A stretch of DNA of 64,000 nt from 1-14-0-10-37-14 sp037130845. GTDB lineage: Bacteria > Patescibacteriota > Patescibacteriia > Patescibacteriales > Patescibacteriaceae. The notes below the pieces were generated by a model, which searched no databases, was not told where the DNA came from, and saw only the letters and a list, made by a program, of their open reading frames with translations. Position numbers and translations under genes: made by a program. This document shows positions 55,853 to 64,000 of this stretch, piece by piece (the stretch's first letter is position 1; every line of letters begins with the position of its first letter). The stretch is taken from positions 23,867 to 87,866 of the forward strand of contig JBAXSE010000003.1 in assembly GCA_037130845.1 (NCBI GenBank). The letters are read 5' to 3'.

Positions 55853-56068
55853 ATGGAAAATATCATTGCTCTTAAGGAGTTGCGGATTAATATGGAAAAA
55901 TACGCTACTGCCGTCAAAGCTGGCAAGTCATTCATAGTTCTAAAGCAGAATAAGCCGCTGTTTAAGATCTCGCCTATCGATTCTGGTGATGCTTGGGAAG
56001 AGGCGGCGAACTTTACTAAAGTCAAAAAAGGCGGAGTCGATCTAGATGCGCTTTTGGCTGCGCTGTAA
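55853..56068 (+). CDS. Phd/YefM-type antitoxin
   Basis: 71 residues from ATG 55853 (the earlier frame is AT-rich leader). The N-terminal MENIIALKELRINMEKYATAVKAGKSFIVLKQNKPLFKISP is the Phd/YefM DNA-binding and dimerisation domain. The acidic C-terminus (DSGDAWEEAANFTKVKKGGV) would wrap the toxin. A TATAAT-like -10 (CTATAATTG) lies near 55700. The toxin gene starts 4 nt after its stop. Confidence 0.82.
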   Translation: MENIIALKELRINMEKYATAVKAGKSFIVLKQNKPLFKISPIDSGDAWEEAANFTKVKKGGVDLDALLAAL

Positions 56069-56072
56069 GGAT

Positions 56073-56318
56073 ATGGATAAACTGGCCAAGGCCTTAAGAA
56101 GCTTTTCTCTAAAAGAAAGGAAGCAAATAAAGTTCATTCTTCTTAAAATTAAGAATAATTCTTTGGTTGGACTAGATTTAATGAAACTAAAAAATAATGA
56201 CAATATTTTTCGAATCAGAAAGGGCAAGCTAAGGATTATTTACCGAAAATTAGATGATGGCAAATTCTCTATTTTAGCTATTGAAAGAAGGACTGACAAT
56301 ACTTACAATAATTATTAA
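56073..56318 (+). CDS. RelE/ParE-type toxin
   Basis: 81 residues from ATG 56073 with AAGGA just upstream. Pattern: MDKLAKALRSFSLKERKQIK, DLMKLKNNDNIFRIRKGKLRIIYR, FSILAIERRTDNTY. These are the helix-then-sheet layout and Arg/Lys-rich strands of RelE mRNA interferases. Forms a type II toxin-antitoxin pair with the preceding gene, in antitoxin-first order. Confidence 0.85.
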   Translation: MDKLAKALRSFSLKERKQIKFILLKIKNNSLVGLDLMKLKNNDNIFRIRKGKLRIIYRKLDDGKFSILAIERRTDNTYNNY

Positions 56319-56351
56319 TTATTAACAGGGCCTCGCAAGCCTTAAAATGTT

Positions 56352-57095
56352 ATGCTCACGCTTTCGCAATTTAAAAAATTCTTTCTTTACACCTTGATCG
56401 GGACCTTGATAGGAGCTGCCGGAGTAGCCGTCGTTACTGTCTTGGCCGGCACCTTTAACGAAACAGCCGCCAAAGCCTTGCTGACTCTTTTTATGGTTAT
56501 GCTGCACTCGCTCGTTTGCCTGTGCTTTATCTGGGATGATGAACGGACTAATACCTTTGAACGATTGGCCTTTTTTTCTACGATGATGTTTATGATTATC
56601 GTTCTTAGCTTTGTGACTTCGCTTTTTGGCATCTGGCACGTATTGGCGGCCGCCACTGTCTGGAAAGTTTATCAGACTTTTTTTGTGATCGCTTTTGCGT
56701 CTTTGCATATGGATATTTTGTCTAAGGCCTTAGGCAGGCAGTCATATTTGGATACTACTATTGTCACCAATTTTCTCTTTATCTTTGTTGTCTTTGTGAT
56801 GTTTTTGCCGATCATTTTTGTCACTAATGCGGTTAGCGTCTTGGGCGAAGGGTATTTTCGTTTGTTGGGAGCGGTGGGCATTATCGACGGCACCTTGAGC
56901 ATCCTGGCTATTATTTTTTATAAATTATATACCCAACAGCATCCTCAGGAGCCTAATCCTATTTTTGGCAGCGGTCCGGACGCGACCAAGCCGGCTAAAA
57001 AGGGGCTTAATGTCTGGGTTTGGCTCTTGATTGCTTATCTGGCTTTACAGGTTGCTATGCCGATGTTTATGTGGTTGATGCGCAGCTTGCGATAG
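56352..57095 (+). CDS. polytopic membrane protein, unknown
   Basis: 247 residues with about seven hydrophobic segments (10-32, 40-60, 72-100, 106-120, 138-160, 172-190, 224-243). A soluble Pro/Gly/Asn-rich linker (QQHPQEPNPIFGSGPDATKP) precedes the last one. No family recognised. No SD. Its own terminator follows at 57108. Confidence 0.65.
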   Translation: MLTLSQFKKFFLYTLIGTLIGAAGVAVVTVLAGTFNETAAKALLTLFMVMLHSLVCLCFIWDDERTNTFERLAFFSTMMFMIIVLSFVTSLFGIWHVLAAATVWKVYQTFFVIAFASLHMDILSKALGRQSYLDTTIVTNFLFIFVVFVMFLPIIFVTNAVSVLGEGYFRLLGAVGIIDGTLSILAIIFYKLYTQQHPQEPNPIFGSGPDATKPAKKGLNVWVWLLIAYLALQVAMPMFMWLMRSLR

Positions 57096-57107
57096 TATTT
57101 TAATTCT

Positions 57108-57144
57108 AAAAGCCCTGCTCCGATGCACGTTGGAGCAGGGCTTT
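57108..57144 (+). terminator. strong terminator
   Basis: 13-bp stem AAAAGCCCTGCTC / GAGCAGGGCTTTT. Confidence 0.88.
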
Positions 57145-57236
57145 TGTGTATCGTCTCGTGCTATTGACATATTGTCAGTTTAATGTTAGTGCTGAAGCAA
57201 AGTTATATAGTATTTTAACAATTATTGGGAGTAAGG

Positions 57237-58166
57237 ATGATGACTGAGTTTGAGAAGTTTGAATATTTAGCCGAGAAATACCAGTCTGGATTTTTTAGCA
57301 AAGAGGCTTTGATGTTGACTGTCAGCGATATATCAACCGAGTGCTTAGTATCCATCGTCTCTAATCCAGAGACGAAGACGGCAAATCGTGAATTAGCTAT
57401 CGAAATGTTGTTTTCACGAACCGGACCTGAAGTTGATCAGATCTTGATAAATGCCGCCAAGGAAAGCTCGCTGGCAATCCGCGTATCAGCTATAGTTGCG
57501 CTGGGCGCCAGACCCGGCAGGTTAATCGATCTTGCCTTGATGCAATTGACAGTTGGTAATCCAAAGCGCCTCAGGCATGAAGTGTGCGTGGCCATCTTTA
57601 AGGCTTTGGCCGATAGGCCGGGCCATCTGGTGACCGGGTTCTTAATGGACTGCGTTTGGGACGATGAGCTTGATGTATTGATGTATGCGATTGACGCGCT
57701 GACTAATCGGCCCGGCCTTGATGTTGATCAGGTGTTGGTTGATTGTGCTTATGATAAAAGATGGAACCGCCATCAGGGAGCCTTTGGCGCTCTGAGGACC
57801 AGGCCCGGTGCTTTGATAGACAAGACTCTGATTGCGGCCAGCAAGAACGAAGGTGAGTTTGGTAATAATGATACCAAAGGGTTGAGTAATGCCGATGAAT
57901 TTTTGGATAGCATTCGTTGGGCGGCAGCCAAGGCTATGGCAGGCCGACCGGGCAAGAATATCGATCAGGCTTTAATTAGGCTATCTGAAGATGAAGGCAA
58001 GTATGTCAGACTGGCGGCGATCAAATCGATGTCAGGCCGGCAGGGCAAGGATGTTAAGAAAGCATTGGCCAAAGCGGCCGCAGTCAAGGATGCGTATTAT
58101 GGAGACGCGACTAATGCCGCCAGGCGTGTATTGGCTGGCCATCATGAAGATAATGATGTTATTTAA
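57237..58166 (+). CDS. alpha-solenoid (HEAT-like) repeat protein with RPG motif
   Basis: 309 residues, GGGAG five bases before ATG 57237. Repeats of 31-44 residues recur with a fixed turn: GARPGRLIDLALMQL, ADRPGHLVTGFLMDC, TNRPGLDVDQVLVDC, RTRPGALIDKTLIAA, AGRPGKNIDQALIRL, SGRQGKDVKKALAKA. Each pairs with a helix such as AIRVSAIVALG or LRHEVCVAIFKALA. This is a HEAT-like ladder with RPG at the loop. Probably a protein-binding scaffold; partner unknown. Confidence 0.72.
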   Translation: MMTEFEKFEYLAEKYQSGFFSKEALMLTVSDISTECLVSIVSNPETKTANRELAIEMLFSRTGPEVDQILINAAKESSLAIRVSAIVALGARPGRLIDLALMQLTVGNPKRLRHEVCVAIFKALADRPGHLVTGFLMDCVWDDELDVLMYAIDALTNRPGLDVDQVLVDCAYDKRWNRHQGAFGALRTRPGALIDKTLIAASKNEGEFGNNDTKGLSNADEFLDSIRWAAAKAMAGRPGKNIDQALIRLSEDEGKYVRLAAIKSMSGRQGKDVKKALAKAAAVKDAYYGDATNAARRVLAGHHEDNDVI

Positions 58167-58181
58167 GGAATAAAAGAAACA

Positions 58182-58214
58182 AGCCGTCCCGAGGTACCTC
58201 GGGACGGCTTTTAA
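58182..58214 (+). terminator. strong terminator
   Basis: Stem AAGCCGTCCCGAGG / CCTCGGGACGGCTT followed by TT. Confidence 0.88.
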
Positions 58215-58267
58215 AGTATCAATTTAAGCAAACTCTATGTTTATTTTAGATTATAAATGGTAAAATA

Positions 58268-58325
58268 TGGATACCGCCCCATATTGTGTATAAAGAAATA
58301 CAATATAAGGCTTGACTCCGAGGTA
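58268..58325. repeat. degenerate GGGGTCAAG-family repeat
   Basis: CGCCCCATATTGTGTATA / ATACAATATAAGGCTTGAC with CCGAGG. Weak relative of 53777-53823. No ORF between 58167 and 58429. Confidence 0.4.
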
Positions 58326-58429
58326 ACATGGCGCAAGTTTAAATTAGAATATTGCCTACAAGAATAATTACAAGTTTGATTTGATTAAATAATGTGAAGT
58401 TGTGCGGCAATAAAATTTAATTAAAAAAT

Positions 58430-59068
58430 ATGTACACTCTTTTTATTATCCTTGTTGTTATTTTTGGACTTTGGTCTATCTGGGGGTATTTTGGTTCGCA
58501 CGTGGAGCAGGCGGAATATACCGTTATCAAGAAAATGAAGGGTTATGAAATACGGGAATATCCGGCGCATCTAGTGGCGCAGACTGTGGTTAAAGGGCCT
58601 TATGGAGAGGCGCTGAGCCAAGGCTTTCGGATTGTAGCTGGCTATATTTTTGGCGGCAATACAAAGAAAGAAAGCATTGCGATGACTGCTCCCGTGGTTG
58701 CTCAAAAGGGTGGGCAAAATAAAGCAGAAAGCATTGCTATGACTGATCCTGTCGTGGCTACGGCCAAAGGAAACTCGCAGACCGTCTCCTTTGGTATGCC
58801 TCGTGGTTATACTATAGAGACTTTGCCGACGCCAAATGACCCTAGGGTAAAAATCGTAATGATTCCGGCCAAGAAATATGCTGCCAAGCGGTTTTCATGG
58901 TACCGCACTGATGCGCGAGTCAAGCAGATGCAAGAGAAATTGCTGGCGGCGTTAACTCGTGATAAAGTAGCAGCGCAAGGAAGTATATCGTATGCCGGAT
59001 ACAATGCGCCGTGGACTCCGCCCTGGATGTCGCGGAATGAAGTGTTGGCAGAGCTTGATAATTATTAA
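58430..59068 (+). CDS. SOUL-family haem-binding protein
   Basis: 212 residues. An N-terminal membrane anchor (residues 3-18) is followed by the SOUL domain: YTVIKKMKGYEIREYPAHLV, RIVAGYIFGGNTKKESIAMT (the duplicated ESIAMT loop), VSFGMPRGYTIETLPTPNDP, KKYAAKRFSWYRTDARVK. SOUL proteins bind haem or other hydrophobic ligands. Haem synthesis is usually absent in Patescibacteria, so the ligand may be host-derived; that is inference. 16 nt upstream of the HExxH gene. Confidence 0.88.
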   Translation: MYTLFIILVVIFGLWSIWGYFGSHVEQAEYTVIKKMKGYEIREYPAHLVAQTVVKGPYGEALSQGFRIVAGYIFGGNTKKESIAMTAPVVAQKGGQNKAESIAMTDPVVATAKGNSQTVSFGMPRGYTIETLPTPNDPRVKIVMIPAKKYAAKRFSWYRTDARVKQMQEKLLAALTRDKVAAQGSISYAGYNAPWTPPWMSRNEVLAELDNY

Positions 59069-59084
59069 TTTAAGTTGCGGATAA

Positions 59085-60284
59085 ATGTTTTACCAAAATC
59101 TTAAGGATTATATTTTGACCTTTGCTTGGTGGCAGCATATTTTGGGCGTGGCCGGATTTTTTGCGTTTTTATATTTGTTGGACAAAGTCTTCCCCAGGAA
59201 CTCAAGGCGCGCGCGTTGGCTTGTGAAGGCTATTTGTTTGTTTTTAATCTTAGTTGCCTTCCAATTTATATTCTTTGGCTTTAATTCTTTGCTGCGGCTT
59301 AATGATACCGTTAAAACCGAAACTTATCGACCTCAATCCAAGAACGCCGCTTTGCCCAAGCTGCAGATTGAGGGTAATTATGCCTGCCGCAGCGAGGTCA
59401 AGCGGGGATTGCGGCTGCTGGAGGAGAAATCAAACGAAGATTATGCTCTGGTGGCTAAATACACCGGTCTAATCCTTTGCACTGGCGAGTCGCCTGATTG
59501 TGATGGAGCTCAAATGGAATATTATAAAACACCGCCAACTATTCATATTTGTCATTTGCCGGATGTTTTCACTACGCATGCCCAAACCATGGCCTTTATC
59601 CTTGTCCACGAGGCTTGTCATGCTTGGGAAAGTGTTGAATTCAAGAACTACGATGTTTACGGCAAGGCAAAGGACTTTAATGCTTATTATCAATCCAATA
59701 CCGGCTCTGAAGAGGGCCGTTGCACTTATCGTGATTATAAAACTTTTGTAAAAGTTGATACCTGGGAAGCGTTTCTTAATTTTTTTAGAAAAGATTATTG
59801 GGTAGAAAATGTTTCGGCTAATAGCACGTCTACTGTCACTTATCTGCCGGCTTTGCCTGATCCCTCTGTCCAGCCGATCAAGATTGCAGGCGACTATGAT
59901 TGCCGTCATGATGCCAGCCTGGCCTTGCGTTTTTTAGAGAAAGGCTCGCGGGATTATTATCACTTTGTATCGCAGAATATCCAGCTGATTACTTGTTCTG
60001 CCGTTAGCGACAAGATGTTTGCGGACGAGAATCCGCCTCGTTATCAAATGGCGCATGCTTGGGGTGCCGAAAACCCTGGTTCGCAATCGGCTAATATCGT
60101 CGTGGGCGCCTGCTCAGCCGACCGCTCCCACACCAAGATGAGCGCGGAAGAGATTGCCAAAGACTGTGATAATTATTTCCAAAAATATTTTTCGGTTATC
60201 GTAAGTCCAAGGCAATCTTTTGAATATCTTGCTTCCCGCGTACTAAATTTCCTAGTGTGGTGCTTCTGGGGGTTTAGGATGTAG
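59085..60284 (+). CDS. membrane protein with HExxH metallopeptidase-like domain and degenerate duplicate
   Basis: 399 residues. Two hydrophobic segments (about 13-32 and 45-67) precede two copies of one domain. Copy 1 (from about 86, IEGNYACRSEVKRGLRLLEE) contains FILVHEACHAWESV (HExxH near 174) and a downstream Glu in GSEEGRC, a plausible zinc-ligand set. Copy 2 (from about 264, IAGDYDCRHDASLALRFLEK) keeps the first helices and cysteines but has lost HExxH. Paired cysteines in both copies suggest disulfides outside the cell. Possible secreted-side protease with a pseudo-domain. Confidence 0.65.
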   Translation: MFYQNLKDYILTFAWWQHILGVAGFFAFLYLLDKVFPRNSRRARWLVKAICLFLILVAFQFIFFGFNSLLRLNDTVKTETYRPQSKNAALPKLQIEGNYACRSEVKRGLRLLEEKSNEDYALVAKYTGLILCTGESPDCDGAQMEYYKTPPTIHICHLPDVFTTHAQTMAFILVHEACHAWESVEFKNYDVYGKAKDFNAYYQSNTGSEEGRCTYRDYKTFVKVDTWEAFLNFFRKDYWVENVSANSTSTVTYLPALPDPSVQPIKIAGDYDCRHDASLALRFLEKGSRDYYHFVSQNIQLITCSAVSDKMFADENPPRYQMAHAWGAENPGSQSANIVVGACSADRSHTKMSAEEIAKDCDNYFQKYFSVIVSPRQSFEYLASRVLNFLVWCFWGFRM

Positions 60285-60338
60285 TAATTGATTTAAGACG
60301 TGGATTAAATTTTTTTGATATATCCTTAGTTAGCGGCC

Positions 60339-60375
60339 ATCAAAAAGCTCAATCATAGATTGAGCTTTTTGATGG
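60339..60375. terminator. bidirectional terminator hairpin
   Basis: Stem CATCAAAAAGCTCAAT / ATTGAGCTTTTTGATG, perfect over 16 bp. Confidence 0.85.
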
Positions 60376-60471
60376 ATAATAAATATTTTGATCTTTGCAT
60401 GAGACTAGGCATCAATGGTGGCGTTTGAGGCTAATTTTTGGTATTATTAATAATTGGTAAATAATATAGAT

Positions 60472-62217
60472 ATGACGTTTGAAAAATATAAGCCGTATAA
60501 TGAGCCAAATCGGGATAATCCGGAAGCTGAAGCACAGCGTTTGTCGGGTCAGAGGCGCACCGGTACGCCCGCGGGCCCGATCGAAAAGTTTCACAAAGAC
60601 TTTTTGTCAAAAGACAGCTGGAAACAGCGAGCCGATTGTTGGCTGGGCCGGACCTATAGCAAGATCGCCCACGAGGCGACTGTTATGGGTGAATATACGG
60701 ATGCCCAAGGAGTTAAGTATAAGCCTGATAGCCAAGGCTATTTTCGCGCGGAATTAAAAAGTACGCAGGGCGGAGAAATGGTGGAGGGCGGGCAGCTGTT
60801 GGAAATTGACGGCCGTCCGGTCAAGGCGATGAATAACTTTAGCCGAAGTTTCTATGAAGGGCGTCATTCGGCCAAGGGCATCCAAGAGCAGGATATCTCC
60901 AGGTCGCAACAGGAGAGCCAAAAATTGGAAGAGAACATGAAGAAGTATACTAAAATGAGCGAGGGGGAGCTTTTTAGCCAGGCCGCGATTACACCCAACG
61001 AAGATAACAAGCGGGCTATCTACATGACCTTAATGAAGCTGGGTGGCTTTCGGCCTAAGGATGAGGCGGTGATGGCTGAGGCCAAGCGTTTGTTTGATGC
61101 TAAACCACAGCAGGCCAAAGAGTTTATGAAGCTGGCCAGAGAAAAAGCGCCTTGGGCTGTGCATGACAATCTGTCTGACAAACAAAGCGGCCAGCGGGAA
61201 AGCCTGACAACTGATTTTAAAACAGGTAAAGTTAAATTGTCTTCGTATAATGTCGAAGGGGCCAAGCCTTCGTTTGTCAAGAATGTCCAAGATGCCGCCT
61301 ATGATGCTTTGGGCCCGGGAGAGTATGTCCGCCAAAATAAAGCCTTGCGCCACGAAGGCAACGAAAACAGCAGGCACGAAATAGCTATGGCTCAAATTGC
61401 CGCTGCCAATGCTTGGGAAAAGCAATATTTGAATCAATTATCCAAAGAGGCCTACGCCGAAGCTTATCAACGCACGATGGCCGAAGGCTATTCCAAGGAG
61501 ATAGCCGAGCGCAATGCCTCTGCCTATGTGGTGGAACAGGCGGAAGAAATAATGGATAAGGTGCTGGCAAACCGCAAGTCTTTGGTTTTGCGCTCCGCCG
61601 CGGCTGATCTGACCGGCGATGTGAAAACTGCCTTTATGTGCGATACGCCCAAGGGCCGGCTCTTTAATGCCAGGGCTTTGCGCAACTATCTCCAGAGCTC
61701 AAATTCGGAGTCAATCGGCAATATTGATTTAAATAATGAAAAAGATCCGCAGGTTATTAATTTAATTATCTCTAGCCTGAGCGGGGCACAGGTTATGTCC
61801 GCCTTCAAAGGCAGCGACAATCGAGAAAATATTATTCGAATTGCCAAACTAATGGCTCTCAACAACCATCCTGATGCCGAAAAGTTCCAGAGCTATATCA
61901 ATTCTTTGTCAATCGATTCGGACGAAATCCGGGCGAACGCGGCGATGGGCGATTTGATAGCCAAGTCTAGCGGTATCTTTGAAAACAAGATGACGTCAAG
62001 GAATAATCTGCAGCTATTGAATATGTTGCGGCAAAATCATGAGGCTTTGGGTATTTTAAAATACGACAACAAAGGCGTGTTGACCAAGGACAGCTTTGAG
62101 CGGGCCATGGCCCAGACCAAGCGATTTATGGCTGAGCTCAAAGCGCATACTAATAATGGCGGTACGATGAGCACCTTCAAGGGAGCGGCCGACAATGCTT
62201 GGAAAACTAGGATATAA
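60472..62217 (+). CDS. 581-residue helical cytosolic protein, unknown
   Basis: ATG 60472 (a TTG at 60454 is in frame). Almost wholly helical and charged, with a strand-rich segment near 65-125 (EYTDAQGVKYKPDSQGYFRA, GQLLEIDGRPVKAM). Long helices follow (AYAEAYQRTMAEGYSKEIAE, NASAYVVEQAEEIMDKVLAN). No signal peptide and no catalytic motif; no family recognised. In length, charge and lack of SD it resembles the N-terminal part of the 1677-residue protein but has no clear shared motif. -10-like TATTAT lies near 60439. Confidence 0.65.
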   Translation: MTFEKYKPYNEPNRDNPEAEAQRLSGQRRTGTPAGPIEKFHKDFLSKDSWKQRADCWLGRTYSKIAHEATVMGEYTDAQGVKYKPDSQGYFRAELKSTQGGEMVEGGQLLEIDGRPVKAMNNFSRSFYEGRHSAKGIQEQDISRSQQESQKLEENMKKYTKMSEGELFSQAAITPNEDNKRAIYMTLMKLGGFRPKDEAVMAEAKRLFDAKPQQAKEFMKLAREKAPWAVHDNLSDKQSGQRESLTTDFKTGKVKLSSYNVEGAKPSFVKNVQDAAYDALGPGEYVRQNKALRHEGNENSRHEIAMAQIAAANAWEKQYLNQLSKEAYAEAYQRTMAEGYSKEIAERNASAYVVEQAEEIMDKVLANRKSLVLRSAAADLTGDVKTAFMCDTPKGRLFNARALRNYLQSSNSESIGNIDLNNEKDPQVINLIISSLSGAQVMSAFKGSDNRENIIRIAKLMALNNHPDAEKFQSYINSLSIDSDEIRANAAMGDLIAKSSGIFENKMTSRNNLQLLNMLRQNHEALGILKYDNKGVLTKDSFERAMAQTKRFMAELKAHTNNGGTMSTFKGAADNAWKTRI

Positions 62218-62240
62218 TAAAAAATTATAACTGTAATATA

Positions 62241-62268
62241 AAAAACTCCCACTTGCGTGAGAGTTTTT
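62241..62268. terminator. bidirectional terminator
   Basis: Stem AAAAACTC / GAGTTTTT between convergent genes. Confidence 0.78.
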
Positions 62269-62270
62269 GC

Positions 62271-63077
62271 TTATTTCAAATGATCTTCCGGTTTCCCCCA
62301 GAGAATGCCTTGCTGGCAAAGGCGGGGGACTATTTGGGTAGCATTGAGCTGCTGCCAGTCATAGAGCTTGTTGTAATACACTGCTTGTCCTTTGACCCGC
62401 ACCAGATGTTCCTGGAAAGTTTCCTTTTGTGTCTGCCAATAGGTCGGAATAAAGGGGCGGCCGCATTTGTTACAGTATCGCAAATCAATTCCCGGTTTTA
62501 ACTTCCAAGTATTGGGCAATTGGCCAGAAACAATGTGATTGACGGCATTTTGCGCTGCGACCTTGTATAGGGCTGATTCTTTGTCATTACGCGGATCGAG
62601 TTTGCCATAGACGGGGTAGCGGGTAATGTTTAAGTATGACCTTTCCTGCTGCTCCGGAGTCGCCTTGTGTTCGATCCGCTTCGGCGCCGTCTTTTTTTGA
62701 TTAGACTGCTGCTGGTACAAGCCAGCCAAGCCTAGCTTTCTTGGCGATGTCTTGGGCTGATTCTGTGCCGGCTTTGTTTTGGCGCCTTGCTTATCAGGAG
62801 ACGCATTAGCTGGCTTTAACTCCGGCTTGGCTTTGTTATTCTGCTTGGCAGGAGGCGTCGCCTTGTTTGCCAATTGCTTATCCTGCTGTTTTGGCTTGGC
62901 AGGCAGAGACTGCTTAGCCTGCTGTTTTGGCTTTTTGGGCAAGGTTTGTTTGGACGGTTGTTTGGCTGTCTCAACTCGCTTAACTTCGTCAGGAGTCTCG
63001 ATTACTACTTTTTCTTTTATTCTTCCGAAACCGAAACCGAAAGCTGTGCGGGTCCTGGTTATAGTTTTCTTGGCCAT
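62271..63077 (-). CDS. protein with basic disordered N-terminus and C-terminal zinc-ribbon-like segment
   Basis: 268 residues. Residues 30-145 are Lys/Gln/Pro/Ala-rich low complexity (QPSKQTLPKKPKQQAKQSLP and variants). The C-terminal 120 residues are ordered, with RYCNKCGRPFIPTYWQTQKE (CxxC) and a later Cys in VPRLCQQGILWG. It may bind nucleic acid or a ribosome-like partner. No family recognised. GGTGG lies a few bases before the start. Confidence 0.62.
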   Translation of the reverse strand: MAKKTITRTRTAFGFGFGRIKEKVVIETPDEVKRVETAKQPSKQTLPKKPKQQAKQSLPAKPKQQDKQLANKATPPAKQNNKAKPELKPANASPDKQGAKTKPAQNQPKTSPRKLGLAGLYQQQSNQKKTAPKRIEHKATPEQQERSYLNITRYPVYGKLDPRNDKESALYKVAAQNAVNHIVSGQLPNTWKLKPGIDLRYCNKCGRPFIPTYWQTQKETFQEHLVRVKGQAVYYNKLYDWQQLNATQIVPRLCQQGILWGKPEDHLK

Positions 63078-63164
63078 GTTCCACCATATAAAATTGTTAA
63101 TAATACTGTATTTGCCTTAACTTTAACCACTTTATCGCGGCAATGTCAATGATGCTGCGGAATA

Positions 63165-63193
63165 GAAAAAGAAGACAATATTGCCTTCTTTTA
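63165..63193. terminator. terminator of the small minus-strand genes
   Basis: Stem AAAAGAAGACAATA / TATTGCCTTCTTTT (one mismatch), just past the stop at 63203. Confidence 0.7.
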
Positions 63194-63202
63194 GCGTGGT
63201 TA

Positions 63203-63385
63203 TTATTTCTTGGCTCGTTTTTGGCCATTTTTGTAGCCTTCTTTATAGCCAATGGTATAGTTATTTTTGCCCGTAGCATCGCGGCCGCGGCCGTTGATAA
63301 AGAATTTGTTATTGTTGCTTCCGTCCGCAAGGCCTTGGTTATATCCTTCGTCGTAGTCGATATTGATTAATTTCTGCTTTGACAT
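63203..63385 (-). CDS. 60-residue Gly/Tyr-rich protein
   Basis: SD CGGAGG before ATG 63385. Short repeats of the type GYNQGLADG and GYKEGYKNG, rich in G, Y, N and K. It pairs with the similar gene 37 nt upstream (63423). Function unknown; the pattern resembles small GY-repeat proteins of phage and plasmid origin. Confidence 0.6.
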   Translation of the reverse strand: MSKQKLINIDYDEGYNQGLADGSNNNKFFINGRGRDATGKNNYTIGYKEGYKNGQKRAKK

Positions 63386-63422
63386 TTTGTCCTCCGTAAT
63401 GTTTGGTTGATAAATTTGTTTG

Positions 63423-63596
63423 CTATTTCTTCTTGCTTTTTAATTCGTTATAACCGGCGTCGTAACCCGCAACATATTGGTCGTATGATCCTTTGAACAA
63501 GGCAGCCGTCAGCTTGTTGTAGTCTGTATAATTCTTTTTTTTGTTGGCTTTGGCATCGGCTCTGCCATTGCCCCATCCGCGGTCGTATGCTCCCAT
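63423..63596 (-). CDS. 57-residue Gly/Tyr-rich protein
   Basis: ATG 63596 with SD AGGAG seven bases upstream. Starts MGAYDRGWGNGRADAKANKK and ends YDQYVAGYDAGYNELKSKKK. The GWGNGRAD and YDAGYN repeats match the downstream 63203 product in style, so the two are likely paralogues in one operon. Confidence 0.58.
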   Translation of the reverse strand: MGAYDRGWGNGRADAKANKKKNYTDYNKLTAALFKGSYDQYVAGYDAGYNELKSKKK

Positions 63597-64000
63597 GATG
63601 AACTCCTGAAAAATGTTAAAAAATATGATATTTCCGGCGAAGTTTGCTTTGCATGCCGCGAAAACGGCATAAAGCTCCAGCGCCGATTTTTTTCCTATTT
63701 ATAGGGCGTTTGTCAAATAACTGTCCATATTCAAGCACTATAGCTAGGTGCTGTCAATAGCTGACCAATCAGGCGGTTGTAATCCATGGAGCGATTAATA
63801 CTAAATAAGCCGGCATCATAGCCGGCTTTTAAATAAATTTGTAACGAGAGTTGCCGTGAATTGTAGCTGCAACCTGAGATTGCAGAAAATTGGAATACCT
63901 TGGTAAATGAATAATTATATTCACTAAATCAGTTGTGATTGATTAATGAATAAGTTCAGATACATTTTGGACTCCGAAGGAGTACAAAATGTTCAATCTG
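63597..64000. other. intergenic end of window
   Basis: No ORF. Holds a minus-strand promoter candidate (TTGACA 63757-63752, 17 bp, TTGAAT 63734-63729) for the GY genes. A plus-strand terminator AGCCGGC / GCCGGCTTTT lies at about 63809-63834. A hairpin ACATTTTGGACTCC / GGAGTACAAAATGT lies at 63962-63992. Confidence 0.5.

Noticed and set aside
1..64000. UGA recoding as in Gracilibacteria/Absconditabacteria
   Set aside because: Several well-supported genes end in TGA (for example VanW at 13220 and TrmB at 24509), and no conserved position needs UGA as glycine.

Overview
The window looks like a chromosomal segment of a Patescibacteria (Candidate Phyla Radiation) bacterium, possibly of the Parcubacteria/ABY1 kind. 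This is an inference. It rests on a radical-SAM/GNAT Elp3-type protein, a VanW protein, a TrmB-type regulator, a CxxC zinc-ribbon/RGG protein, very large helical proteins of unknown function, core genes with no Shine-Dalgarno (SD) sequence, a tRNA interrupted by a group I intron, and many short membrane proteins. TGA is used as a normal stop. No rRNA, CRISPR array or phage structural gene is visible.

Layout. 0-9 kb: two GT-C membrane glycosyltransferase-like genes (the first cut by the window edge), elp3, a bactofilin-like envelope protein, gatA with a DsbA-fold protein lacking its redox cysteines, tRNA-Ser(GGA) followed by a GC-rich structured element, and a HAD phosphatase. 9-20 kb: a higBA toxin-antitoxin pair, a methyltransferase, TfoX-N and VanW proteins, the zinc-ribbon protein, a minus-strand membrane operon with a CPBP protease, small membrane-anchored proteins and a LytR_C protein. 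20-36.8 kb: an accessory island. It opens with an alternative sigma-70 factor and has consensus promoters (TTGACA, 17 bp, TATAAT or close). It carries about 20 short, mostly unrecognised genes, nearly all on the plus strand and each with a strong SD. Between about 26.6 and 34.6 kb almost every gene junction has the same two-part element: an 8-bp hairpin, then a longer imperfect inverted repeat ending near GATAAG, then the ribosome site of the next gene. Clusters of a 73-bp palindromic repeat lie at 22.9, 29.4 and 34.0 kb. 36.9-46.7 kb: a 1677-residue helical protein with a distinct C-terminal domain and acidic tail, an SF2 helicase, and further small genes. 46.9-52.2 kb: the core replication/transcription pair dnaG-rpoD and neighbours. 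52.3-53.1 kb: tRNA-Asn(GTT) split in its anticodon by a 670-nt group I intron encoding an HNH endonuclease. 53-64 kb: a GNAT gene flanked by 42-bp inverted repeats, a secreted protein with a T9SS-like C-terminal domain, a Phd/RelE pair, a repeat protein with RPG motifs, a SOUL haem-binding protein, an HExxH protein with an internal duplication, and small Gly/Tyr-rich proteins.

The strongest candidate for something undescribed is the 25.4-35.2 kb array. One consensus promoter and a structured leader are followed by single-gene units joined by conserved double-hairpin elements, next to a dedicated sigma factor. It resembles a cassette array in layout, but no integrase and no canonical attC boxes were found in the window. 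An RNA-processing or attenuation role for the junctions is equally open.
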